Of a stretch of DNA of 64,000 nucleotides, positions 35,280-46,186 are shown in pieces (within the stretch, counting starts at the first letter, position 1; the number at the start of each line of letters is the position of its first letter). A program made the position numbers and the translations under genes. Source of the DNA: Avena insularis (taxonomy: Eukaryota > Streptophyta > Magnoliopsida > Poales > Poaceae); the NCBI GenBank assembly GCA_023614405.1, contig CM042686.1, forward strand, positions 468,628,740-468,692,739. Direction: 5' to 3'. The notes under the pieces were generated by a model, which was given only the letters and a program-made list of their open reading frames with translations, was not told where the DNA came from and did no database searches.

Positions 35280-38028
35280 TGGCGTTAAAGAAAAGTACCT
35301 GTTGGGAGATAACCCAAGAGTTTTATATGAGTCTTGGAAGTTATTACTCCTGTAATAACCTCTCCTTATCCTTTTTATTTGCTTTCTGTGCCAAGAGTAA
35401 CCTCTAATGAGAGTGAAGTAATGATTGGGAAAGTTGTTGTCCCGAAACAGATTTCTGTGCTTCACCGTAAAAATTCCTGAGAGAGCTCTGTATGTCGGAT
35501 TGAGCTGTAATTTTTTGTGATTCTGCCCCCAGGTTGTTATATAACTTTCATTAGTTCAACACTTTTTGATTTGAGCAAAAAAAGGTCTTCGAAAGAATTC
35601 GTCTTTACCTGCTGGTCTGTTTTGACAAATTTCTGCCATTTTCTGCATTTGCTTCTTGTGGGTTCCTTTTTGAGTTCTTTTGGGGAATTGAGCTTTTTGA
35701 GGGAAGTGATACAGTAGCTAGTGTTCTAATGGAAGTTTATTTGGTGTTATAACTGAACCTTGAGACTTATTTATCTTAAGTGCACTAATGTTGCTAATGA
35801 GATTGTGTGAAGTTTTGTATGAAGGAAAATTTTCAGGTGTATGGAAGGAATGAGTAATGAGATGAAGGATGGACTAAAGATCAAGCTTGGGGATGCCATG
35901 CGTGTCACCCCAAGAAATATCCAAGAAGTAAAAGCGTCAAAGCTTGGGGATGCCCAAGGCATCCCCTTCTTCATCAATAAAAATTACAGGTTTCTTCCAA
36001 ACGCTTCATTTTTATAGTTTCGTGCACAGTTGTGTTTCTCTTGGAGCGTCTTCTTTTTCGTTTTGGTTTTGGTTTTTAGTTTTCTTGGTTTGCTTAGTTT
36101 TCTGAATAAGTTTGTTGGACCCCCTCTTTCACACTTTAGGTTGCAAATAGTTTGGTTTGGTTTGGAAAAGAGTAGGAAAGTTCATGCTTATGTGGTAAAA
36201 AGAGCTCATTTTTGACTGTGGCCTATGCTTTGTCATGCCGTGCTTGATATTGTTTTGGCTTTATGATTAGTATTCTTTGCTGTAGCATGACTTGTTATAA
36301 ACAATTGAGATTGCTTAATGTGCCTTGGATGAATCATGCGTTGTTTTAGCATATTAAAGCATAGTATAGTGGTATTCTCCTTTGATGCTTTATTTGGTTT
36401 GACTTGGCACATGCTCACACCATGTTATGACTATCACAAGTCACCATAAGCCTTTATGATCCTTTAGTTTTCAACTTGTAGTATCACTTTATGCTTTGAT
36501 CAATGATGTTTTGTTGCTTTGCATGATTATGGCCATTATTGCTCTCTTAGTTTGTCGCTCCCAGTCTTTTGCTAGCCTCCACAACAAAGTATGAGTTCCA
36601 CTCATGCATCCAACTCCCTGAACCAAGTTATTCCAAAGAGTCCACCATACCTACCTACTAGCTTATGCTATGCCAAGTATATTCATGCTTTTGTTTACCT
36701 TCCACTTGTTATGACAAAACTAGTGATTAAAGCTCTCACGAACTTGATGGCACACTTTACTTTACTTGCCCTTAATAAACTTGAACCATTGTGTCGTCTA
36801 TATTGTATATGCTTGCACTTATTTGTTGGGAATTAGCAGAACCATGCTTTCATGGGGAACACTTTCAACATTGCACTTGGTACTTGTACCTAGTTGATAT
36901 CATGCTCTTTTGTATATGGATGTCGTCGGTGTGAAATGAAAGGGGAGCTTGTAAGTCCATGGAGTTATGTATATGTGTCAGAGAAACGCCTGGGCCGTTG
37001 GTCTAATCCATGCTGACATGGGGGAAACCTGCAGTGTAACCATAATGAGCTGTCTATGAAGCATTCTTCTTATAAAAAAAAGAGAGTCCTATTGAGAAAA
37101 AAAGAGAAAAGAAAAAAAAGAGATACTATGAAAAGAGGAAAGAGAGAAAAAAACACCATATTCCCATGGTAAATAAGAAGAATGGTGAGATGCTTGTTGT
37201 CTACTTGCCTTGTCATTTTGATATGGGGATTCTTCCGTATCATCGGGCAAGGGGTACCCCGTTGGCGGTTCTCAATGATACAGATGTACTTATGATGACA
37301 AGAACTTACAGGTGACTAAACTTGAGTAGCATGAGGAGCGGCCCTCGTATACAAGGGACATGAGATTTCGGACTTATACTTCGTCAAGCATGTACACCAT
37401 AGTTTGTTCACTTTAACCTTAATCACTTCAAGATGCTTATGATAGGGGCAATGAGAAATGAAAGCTATAAGTACCATAATTTTTGGAAGCTCTTTATGAG
37501 ACTTGAATCCCTACTTCCTTCTATGAAGGCCTTTCTTCCACCATTATATTGAGTCTCCACCTTCTATCTTTATGCACCTACTTTGAGAGCATAGTGGCCA
37601 TTCTTAGTTCTATGTGCATTGTCCCAAGACTAGTTGATTGATGCATAACTTGTTATTGCTTATTTGAAACTATTGTATCTAGTCACTCTTATGAACTTTG
37701 AAGGTGTCCTATGCATTTATATTTGCTACTCTATTGAGGGACAAGCTGAATACTATTATGCTATGTTTTCTTTATGTGAAACAAACAAACGTCTTGCGAA
37801 GCATGTTATTCATGAATCTTTTGTTTGTGCCTTTTCATGTTGCATCATAGTTTCTTTGCTTATTGCTAGAACTTTGTCTTTCATGTTATGATTGAAGTAC
37901 TATGATCCTAGCCATGAATGTTTTGCAAATACTTTGATCAAGTCTTTGATGGTGCATGTCACCTCAAAAATTATTTCTTTTTATCACTTACCTACTCGAG
38001 GACGAGCAGGAGTTAAGCTTGGTGATGT
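35280..38028 (+). other. Non-coding internal region of Athila-related plus element
   Basis: No supported frame. It includes two GCTTGGGGATGCC blocks near 35885 and 35942, a purine-rich low-complexity tract at 37072-37156 (AAAAGAGAGA type), and a purine tract just before the 3' LTR (GGACGAGCAGGAG). It is collinear with the reverse complement of 25109-27784. Confidence 0.75.
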
Positions 38029-39642
38029 TGATACATTGCAAATGTATCTATAATTTTTGATGTTCCATGCTTAGTTTTATCCACTTTCTTGTGTTTTGTT
38101 CCAACTTTGGAGTACTTTTATTATGATTTCTTGGACTAACCTATTAACAAGAGCCATAGTGCCAGCTGCCTGTTTTCTATTGTTTTTGGTTCCAGAAAAG
38201 TCAGAAAATGAATATTCTCGGAATTGGACGGGACAAAAGCCAAAGTGCCTATTTTTCAGAAGGGATCAAGTGCCAGAATACGAGACGGAGAGGGCGGGGC
38301 GCCCACCACACTGGTGGCGGCCAGGCTGGCCCGCGCCAGGTGGTGGTGGCAGCCGACACCCCCTCGGCCTCTCCTTCCGCCTATAAGTTGCCCTCAGGAC
38401 GAAAATACTAAGTACCCGAGCAAAAATCCACGAAAGAGTCTATAGCCGCATCATCTCCATCCCTAGATCGGGAAGGATCTGAAGCTCTTCCCGGCACCCT
38501 GCCGGAGAGGGGAATTCACACTGGAGGCCTTCTTCATCACCATGCAAGCCTCCGGTGTGATGCGTGAGTAGTTCATCCTTGGACTACGGATCCATGTATT
38601 AGCTAGATGGCTGGTTTCTCCTCCTTTGTGCTTTCATGTTTAGATCTTGTGAGCTCCGTTCATGATCAAGATCATCTATTTGTAATCCATACATGTTGTG
38701 TTTATGGGATCCATGGATATTGACATGCTATTTCAGATTGATTATTGATTCTATCATGTCTTTGTTATTTGAGATCTTGCATGCTTTCCGCTGTTAGTAG
38801 CTATCTTGGCCAAGTAGATGCTAGCAACTCCAAGAGTTAGTATTTATGCTCGATAGTGGGTTCATGCCTCTGGTAATCTGGGGAAGTGACAGAAATCTCT
38901 AAGGTACTAGATGTGCTATTGCTACTAGGGAGAAAACAACGATCTTTTGTTCATAGAACAATTGTATTGTTTACTTTACACACAATTCGTAAAGCAATAA
39001 TCTGTTGCTTGCAACTTAATACTGGAGGGGGTTCGGATGATAACCTGAAGGTGGATTATTAGTCATTGATGCAGTTGGATGGCGGTCTATGTATTATGTT
39101 GTAATGCCCAATGAAGTCTCAGAGGAGTCAAGATGATTAGTATATGCATGTATTGCTTTCTCGGTGTTTGTCAATGGCCCCACTATAATTTGTTCACCCA
39201 GCATGTTATCTATTTAAGAAGAGCCACCTCTAGTGAACTATGGATCCCGGTCCTTTTTCTTTACATACATTCTACAATCGTTTACTGCTTTGTGTTTATT
39301 TTCTGCAAACTTTTACTTCTTTCCATTTGATACGTTTAATCCTTTGTTTTCCGCAAAACAGGTGAGATTGAGAACCTCATCGCAAGTTGGGGACAAAGTT
39401 CTGTGGTTGTGTTGTGCAGGTCTCTACGTTGCTACTAGCACCAGTAGTGCGCCCTGCCAAAGCTCAGCTAGTAACACCTTTGAGGTGTTTCCTTGCTCCT
39501 ACTGGTTCGATCAAACCTTGGTTTCATAACTGAGGGAAACTTGCTGCTGTGCTCATCATACCTTCCTCTTGGGGTTCCCAACGAGCTCTACATCAACACC
39601 ACGCACCAAGCACTTTTCTGGGCGCCGTGTATTGAGCCATCA
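38029..39642 (+). repeat. 3' LTR of Athila-related plus element (1614 bp)
   Basis: TGATACATTGC to GAGCCATCA, followed by the GGCCC target duplication (39643-39647). Confidence 0.9.
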
Positions 39643-39647
39643 GGCCC

Positions 39648-40267
39648 CATCTTGGCGTCTCCCTCTACAAGAAGGAACACGATGCCATCCATGGAAAAAG
39701 TTGTCGAGTGGTCATGTCACGTTTAATCTAGTCTGCAAAGGCTACTACTTCTACTACAACACATGCACAGGGCAACGGGGTCATCGAGTGCACGGTTGTC
39801 GACGGACGCTGCAATTTATTGCCACTTGATTTTAATAAGACATATCCCATTTTTACGCAGTGCTCTCAATCTCACTTCCAACTAGGCCCTATGCTAGTAA
39901 CTTCCATGAGTCAAGGGCCCCCCTCGAGTAGATCTAACGTTGCTAGAAATTGGTTCCGTTCCACTTGCATGCAGTGGATCGAGGTCTGCCATGAGCGTGT
40001 TTTCAATGCATCTCTAAAGTGGAGATCGTGGCCATTTCAAAAAAAAGGGAACCCAAAAAAAAGGTGGAGATCGTGGTAGCCCACCGCTCACCACACGTGT
40101 CCACTCGAGGACTACAAACAGTCCGGTGTTTATAACGCCCCTCGACCTTCTTCTTCCACGTGGTCGTGTCATTTTCCCCCAGTCTGTCTAGTCCCAATAC
40201 CCCAATCTACACCTACCACGTGGGCCGAAGCTCACTCGCTTGCACTACCTCCTTCCCTTGGTGCGCC
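39648..40267 (+). promoter_or_regulatory. 5' flank and putative promoter of gene B
   Basis: Contains the ~170-bp block shared with gene A's flank (39668-39840) and a TATA-like TTTATAAC at 40129-40136, about 130 nt before the ATG at 40268. ACACGTGTCC (about 40093) and CCACGTGG (about 40157) motifs are G-box-like. No activity can be inferred. Confidence 0.4.
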
Positions 40268-42470
40268 ATGAAGCATACGCGTGGAGACGAGCCAGAGGTG
40301 AAGCTAGTTGAAGGCGCAGTAGCAGATGGCTCGGTCGTCGCCAAGCAGGCGGAGGCGTCTTCTCTGGGCACGAACGCCGCTTGTCACTGTGCTATCGAGG
40401 GTGTGATTTCATCCTTCCAGCCAGTATCCCTTGCCGCCGAGCAGCAGGTGGCCGACAACATCGTGGCCGACAATGTCGTGGTGCCAGCGGCAGATCTAGA
40501 TGGGGGCAGCCGGCAGGCGGAGGCAATCCGGTGCTCTACATCAACGACCCCATCGGTGTACAAGAAATCTTCGACGCAATCATGGAGAATGACGAGTTCG
40601 AGGAGGGGGTCCCTAATGAGGAGTCTGAGGTACTACATTGCTAGCTTCTCTAAGTCGCAGCTGCAGATTTCACTGTTCATACATAGGATTTGATCAATCG
40701 TGTACAAATTCTTTTGCTCTTGAAGTAGGGTTGTATATATATGGTTCGATCGGTCGATTGATGCATCTGCCATCTAGTCACAAAACCCCAATCTGTCTAG
40801 TCACAAAACCCCAATCTGCTCATCTGCCATCTAGTTGAGTTTGCTAGTTGATTTTGATACACAACATGCCTATAACATTACATTTCTATTCCTTACTGAG
40901 CCCAATGATTCAATTTTGCCCAAAAATAGTGCAAGGGCATCTGATGGTGTCGTTTTCTTAGGGATGGTTAGTGAACCTGAGGCAGCAATGCACATAAACA
41001 ATATAGGTTGTGCTATTGGTATTTTGGTTCTCCGACTCCATCGCTGAAAAAATGAGGCCCTAATTTGTTTCTCATATGGAACCTATATATATAATCTTTG
41101 TATTGTTTCCGATCTATGAATGTGTTGTATGATGCATATGTATATCCCTGAATATTGTTTTGTACGATAACATTTCAATTTCTTATTGTCGCCAATGATT
41201 CAAAATTGCCCCAAAGAGAGGTAGACACATTGGTGTTAGATTTTTTCAGGGATGAGTTAGCGAACCTGGGGCCATGTACAAGATCAATATAAGCTGTGCA
41301 ATTGTTACTTGGTTCGCTTACGCCATCCCTATAGAAACTTATGATGCCGCAATCTTTATTCTACATTCATAGAACTATGATATTTGAATTATCTATTCCA
41401 TGCATTCATAGTGTATAAGAATTACATTTCAGTTTGTCACTAAGTCCGATGATTGAAATTTGCCCCAAAAGCTTTCAAGGGGAGACACATATGATGGTGT
41501 CGTGTTTTAGGGATGGGTTGGTGAACCTGAGGCAGCAATGCACACAAACAATATAGGTTGTGATGTTGGTACTTTGGTTCGCCAACTCCATCTCTGAAAC
41601 AAATTACGAGGCCCTAGATTTATTCTCATATGGAACTACATATATAATCCTTGAATTGTTTCTGATCTTTTAATGATTGGTATGATGCATATGTATATGA
41701 ATGGTTTTGATCATAAGTATTTTTAACATGTACCTGAAGATCAATTGTTTGGTGTTTTATTTATAATTACAATATTTAGGATTGTTTTTGTACCTGACTA
41801 TGTATATCCTTGAATATTGTTTTGTACAATTACATTTCAATTTCTTATTGTGGCCAATGATTCAAATTTTCCCAAAAGAGAGGCAGACACATGGGTGTTA
41901 GATTTTTCAGGGACGAGTTAGTGAACCTGGGGCGATGTACAAGAACAATATAGGTTGTGCAATTATTACTTGGTTCACTCACGCCGTCCCTGAAGAAACT
42001 TATGAGGCCGCAATCTTTATTCTACATACACTCTAATGCAATTATCTGTCATTGTGTTGCGATGAAATGATATATGAACCAATCAAACTATTGCTGAGAT
42101 GCTTTATCTTTGATATCCACGGATATATTGTCTTACATATACATGTTGTCAATTCCTGAGTTGCAATACAATTCAATCATATGTATGAGTTCTAAGTTAT
42201 GTTCTTAAATATCAACAGGAGGATGATGATGAAGTGGATGATAGCAAGGTATCTAGGGACAACAAGAGCCGCTGCGTGCTGAGGCGGTTACGGTGTGGGC
42301 TAATCCGTTTCCACCAAAGGAGGAGACTATTTTGCCCATTCTGTGGTAGAGCAATCAACGTGGACCTCGACAGCATGATCCAGGATAGGACGATTAGCTT
42401 GGCACGGCATGTAGCCTTCAGCAAATTCCTCCGGGAGTACGTCAAGACTGGCCTATATCCCATCTACTAG
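40268..42470 (+). pseudogene. Gene B: zf-XS-like paralogue of gene A
   Basis: Exon 1 (40268-40629) starts MKHTRGDEPEVKLVEG. It changes frame near 40490-40510, after which the frame reads NPVLYINDPIGVQEIFDAIM and ends NEESE at the donor. A 1589-nt GT-AG intron (40630-42218, phase 0) holds repeats. Exon 2 (42219-42470) reads EDDDEVDDSKVSRDNKSRCV, LRRLRCG, LFCPFCGRAINVDL and FSKFLREYVKTGLYPIY, with TAG at 42468. Exon plan, intron phase, acidic run, VLRRLR and CPFC all match gene A, but the finger region is shorter and divergent. Exon 2 is open; the exon 1 frame change makes it a likely pseudogene unless the true start lies elsewhere. Function unknown. Confidence 0.55.
40878..42050 (+). repeat. 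Alternating dimeric repeat array in the gene B intron
   Basis: Four related units start near 40878, 41169, 41421 and 41829, each with a variant of ATTACATTTC, CCAATGATTCAA, TTGCCC, GTGAACCTG and AATATAGGTTGTG. Units 1 and 3 share GAGGCAGCAATGCACA and end TTCTCATATGGAAC. Units 2 and 4 share GGGGC(C/G)ATGTACAAG and end CAATCTTTATTCTACAT. The order is A-B-A-B. Confidence 0.8.
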
Positions 42471-43138
42471 GTTATCGCTTCCTCCTGCTGATATGCCCCT
42501 GCCCTGCTAGGCGTCTCCGTGTCCCGGCCTCCTGCTGCCGCCCCTGCTTTTATTTTGTTTTAGTTAATTATTACCTGTGTGTGTGGCATGTAAGACATTA
42601 TATCCATGGTGTCTCTAGTGAACCTTCTATATTAATCTACTCCTTTATATAGAGTGCCTTAAAATTTCTAGTGTTCAATTATATTACTAATCATGCTCAT
42701 GCACACTACAAAATATTTATAGTGCTCGATTATATTATAATTGTCAAGGAATACATCAACAAGTTAAATTGGTCGAAATTTTGTATTGAAGTAACTAAAT
42801 GATCTCACATCAGCGGTGCACATTGGCAAAAGCCGAAGACCTTGGAGCGGCACACAGTCTTCAGCAAATTCCTTGCAGGTTCAACAACGGGTTGCCGCTG
42901 CACAGCTCCGAATTCGCTTACAGGTCCAACATGACAGAACTTGAGCTACCACAGAGACCTCAGCAGAGGTGGCAGAATTGGTGCGGGTGCAACCACGGCG
43001 ATGGCGAGCTCGGATTCTAGAGGAGGAAAATAGAACCGAGCATGGTCGACACGGTGACAGATCTCACCGGGAACCAATTCTCGTCCCTGCACCGTGCCAT
43101 GGGTGCGTCCATGGTGAGGGCGAGCTCCGACTCGGGAT
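42471..43138. other. 3' flank of gene B, no gene seen
   Basis: AT-rich sequence after gene B, then mixed sequence. 42839-42875 contains CTTCAGCAAATTCCT, an echo of gene B exon 2 (42417), suggesting a small duplicated scrap. Confidence 0.4.
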
Positions 43139-43390
43139 GGGGAGGAGAGCAGGGCGGAGCAGGTTCGTCACGTCCTATCTCTGCGCCATGGCCGCGACCA
43201 CAGATTGCCGCTCTGGTGAAGAAGAAGACACGTAATGGATGCAGGCGCTAACACTTCAAGCCTACAGGGAGGAGAGCTGGGCCGAGCAGGTTCATCCACG
43301 TCCTAGCTCCGCGCCATGGTTGTGATGCCCCACAGATTGCCGCTCTGGGGAAGAAGAAGACGCGTAATGGATGCAGGCGCCAATGCTGCA
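43139..43390. repeat. ~127-bp tandem duplication
   Basis: Two adjacent units (from 43139 and 43266) share GGAGGAGAGC, GAGCAGGTTC, CACAGATTGCCGCTCTGG and GAAGAAGAAGAC and GTAATGGATGCAGGCGC, with several substitutions. Confidence 0.8.
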
Positions 43391-43495
43391 AGCCAAATTG
43401 ACACATAAGCGACGGGAGCGACATAACAGCGAGAACTGACAGGGGGGCCCAACATGACGGCCGTTAGCCTGATTTTTTGTATTGAAACATAAAGT

Positions 43496-44012
43496 TGAAT
43501 TCGTGCCGAAAAAGACCCTCTGAGTATTTGGCACACCAACTGTAGTAATCGCGGCTGATTTTAGGGAACTTGGGTACCGCGTTGCCTAGGCGCCCCAACT
43601 TTTGGGCTGCAAAATGATATTCTCCAGCGACTGGGCACAACAACTTGGAACTGGAAGTCAAATGTCCGAAGGGATCGTCCTGCCTGGCGGGTGGATTTCG
43701 ACGCTACCGATGCTAGGGGACAAGAGGGAATGGATTTGTGAAATTGGTCAATGCATCCAAGCCACTTAGTTCCTCGATTTGCCTAAGAGGTTGCCGCGTT
43801 GGCGCTCGCGTCACGGACAGATGACCGACATGTGGGTCCTACCGTCTACTACAAAGGGCAGTTTAACGGAATGTTTGAATTTGGTAGGGGTAAGATGAGT
43901 TTTCCTCGAAATGTCCCCTCTCGATATTTGGCAGCCCAACTTTGCGAAACGCGGCAATTACAGGCAACTTGGGTACCGTGATGCACTGGCCCAGGAACTT
44001 TTGGGCCGCAAA
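43496..44012. repeat. Two diverged ~100-bp direct repeats
   Basis: Blocks 43496-43615 and 43890-44012 both contain ATATTTGGCA-like or GTATTTGGCA, CCCAACT, GGCAACTTGGGTACCG or GGAACTTGGGTACCG, and ACTTTTGGGC(T/C)GCAAA. The element they come from is not recognised. Confidence 0.55.
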
Positions 44013-44039
44013 CCAACAAGCCCCACCGAGGGCGGCACC

Positions 44040-45790
44040 TTCTTGCAGTCGAGATGGTTCAACGGCAGGACGCTGGTCTAGCTCGTCTTGGCGACCGGCT
44101 CCTCCACCAGGGGTCGGCTAGATCCACTCCCCCTGCGCCAGACCGGCTAGAGTCACCGTCCGTAGCTCGGTGCCGGGTCGGCTCGGGAGCCGGAGCGGCC
44201 TCCTCCTTGTCGTCAACCAGCGCGTGGGATTCGTGGACCGGCTCGTCATTCCTGTTCAGGAAGATGTTGGCATCGCCATCCGACTCCTCGCTAGACCGGC
44301 GTGCGCGTGGCCTGGGGAGGTCGGGCGTGAGGTCCTGCATGGGGGTCTCGCCCTCTTCCCGGTTGATGTAGGGGAAGTTCTGCCACAACAAAAGAGAATG
44401 AGGCGTTAGCCGGATGAAACAAACAAGATGAACAACAAAAGGTACCAGCCGGATCAAGAAACTTACTCGGGGAGCGTGGTTGTCGTGCATGTACGGGGCC
44501 TGCCCGAGCCTCTAGTTCTCCGGCAACCTCTCCTTCGTGATCATCCACACCCACTCCTTGAGGTTGTGGTAGCGGGGATCATGGCGAGACAGCCGGGCGG
44601 GGGTCTAGCCGGCTAGAATAGAAGCACATCTTGTGGACGCGCCGCCATAGTGGCATCATCAGCCATGACATCCAGCTGAGCGTGATGTCTAGGCCGGTTA
44701 AGCCGGCGGTGACGAGGGACCGCATCTGGTGCAGCATCCCGTCCATCTCCACCTTGTCACCATAGATCTTCAGATCCCAATGCTCCCGGCTGGACTCCAC
44801 ATCCTAGAAAGCCGGCAGGTTGATCCAGTCGACCTTGGTGGCGTTGCTGACGTAAAAATACGACTGCTTCCACAGTCGGACCGTGTCCTGGAGCTTGAAC
44901 TTGGTGTAGACGATCTGCGAGCGGGAGTAGATTGATGTGCTTCCGCAGGCGACCAGCGGGTCCTGATTGAACTAGACCTGTGGCCGAACACGGAACAGCC
45001 GGTAGAAGAGCCCGAGATCCGGCTGGATCCTGAGGTAGCATTCGCAGAAGGCTGCGAAATGCGCGAGGGTTCCAAGGGCGTTGGTGCCAAGGTGGTGGAG
45101 ACGGAGGTTGAAAAAGGCGAGGAAGGTTAAGAATAAAGGGTACACCGACAGAGTGAAGCCACGCGCGAGGTGGGAGAGGAAGTTCACCCGCTCCCCCTCC
45201 TCCGGGTGCGGTGACTCCTCCTATGGTGGCGCGAGCAGCCCTTCACCTCCGACTCTGGCGGCAACACCCGTGTGGCGCGATATATGGTGATGTGATCCTC
45301 CGTCACGGAATACCTGCACTAGGCGCTGCGCTCCGATGCTATCACCTCTTCGTCAGCCGTGGTGGTAGGTGTTGAGCAACGGTGGCCCGTGTCGCCGACG
45401 ACACTAGACGGGCGATGCAGCAAATCCGGTAGCAAGTGCACGGAAGTAGCGAGGAAGCAAAGAGGGCGCAGGGGGAAATGCGAAGGCAGCGAACGGAAGG
45501 GGAGAACTGCTCCCCTGGGCAGTATCTAAGCCTAGGGGAGGGCAACCGTTTACGGTGCCACGTGGCACCCCCAGGCCGCTCCACACCTCCGCCGCTGCTC
45601 CAGATCCTCTGTGCTAGCACCGGATGCGCAAAAGATCCCGGACCAGAAACCAAAACGGCAGGCGACGGTTCCCGAGGCAACGTGCACGACATCTGATGGG
45701 ACGCAGCGCTCAGCGCGGTAGCGCAATGATGGCATGTGCGTGCGTGGGTGGTGTCAGCACTGACGTCACGGGCAGCGCAACCGTCAGACA
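44040..45790 (-). pseudogene. Antisense frame with plant 'gypsy-type transposon' (Transposase_28-like) domain, decayed
   Basis: Read right to left on the minus strand, split over frames: HLARGFTLSVYPLFLTFLAF, LRLHHLGTNALGTLAHFAAF and LRIQPDLGLFYRLFRVRPQV (45187-44975); YTKFKLQDTVRLWKQSYFYV-like text (about 44930-44860); and MLHQMRSLVTAGLTGLDITL followed by MMPLWRRVHKMCFYS (44740-44620). This order matches the PF04195-type domain of grass gypsy-associated proteins, which is of unknown function. Stops and frameshifts separate the parts. Being antisense to its LTR and lying between pol and the 3' LTR, it fits the additional antisense ORFs known in Tat-lineage elements. Confidence 0.65.
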
Positions 45791-46186
45791 TAGTCGGACA
45801 CGAATTTCAAACGCGAGAGGGAGGGCACGCACATTTCACCTAAGCGCGGAATCCACACGCGCTCGGGGGCTAGTGTCGGGGGGATGACCCCCAGGTACCG
45901 TAACCAGATAAGAACAAAGACAGCCGGCTAGCAGATTGTAGCCGGACGCAGGCACTTCGGGCCGGCTACAAGTCGGTAGTCGGAACAAGGAAGGGCGGGA
46001 GGACATGAAGCCGGCAACACGGTCATAGCAGGGGACAATCAGGAGGCAGGGCGACATGCTGCACAGTGCATGGTACACCCTGGTACAGCGACAAGACTCA
46101 CAACTACGAGGCCATACGGAAGACTTTGCAGGTGACGCAGGCACATTGGCCGGTTGTTGATGACAGGCTCGCACGACGTTCACTGT

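Larger units (their letters stand above)
31510..39642 (+). mobile_element. Athila-related gag-protease-only LTR element (plus strand)
   Basis: 8.1-kb element with LTRs 31510-33121 and 38029-39642, TSD GGCCC, primer-binding site 33132-33149, gag-protease frame 33313-35279 and about 2.7 kb of non-coding internal DNA. No reverse transcriptase, RNase H or integrase is present, so it is non-autonomous. LTR and internal sequences relate it to the minus-strand element at 23728-29849. Confidence 0.9.

Noticed and set aside
37072..37156. Purine-rich tract as the functional polypurine primer
   Set aside because: It lies about 0.9 kb before the 3' LTR; the usual priming site directly precedes 38029.
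40878..42050. Intronic repeats as a box C/D snoRNA cluster
   Set aside because: CTGA and CTGATGG motifs occur in some units but not consistently, and no paired terminal stems or proper C boxes were found.
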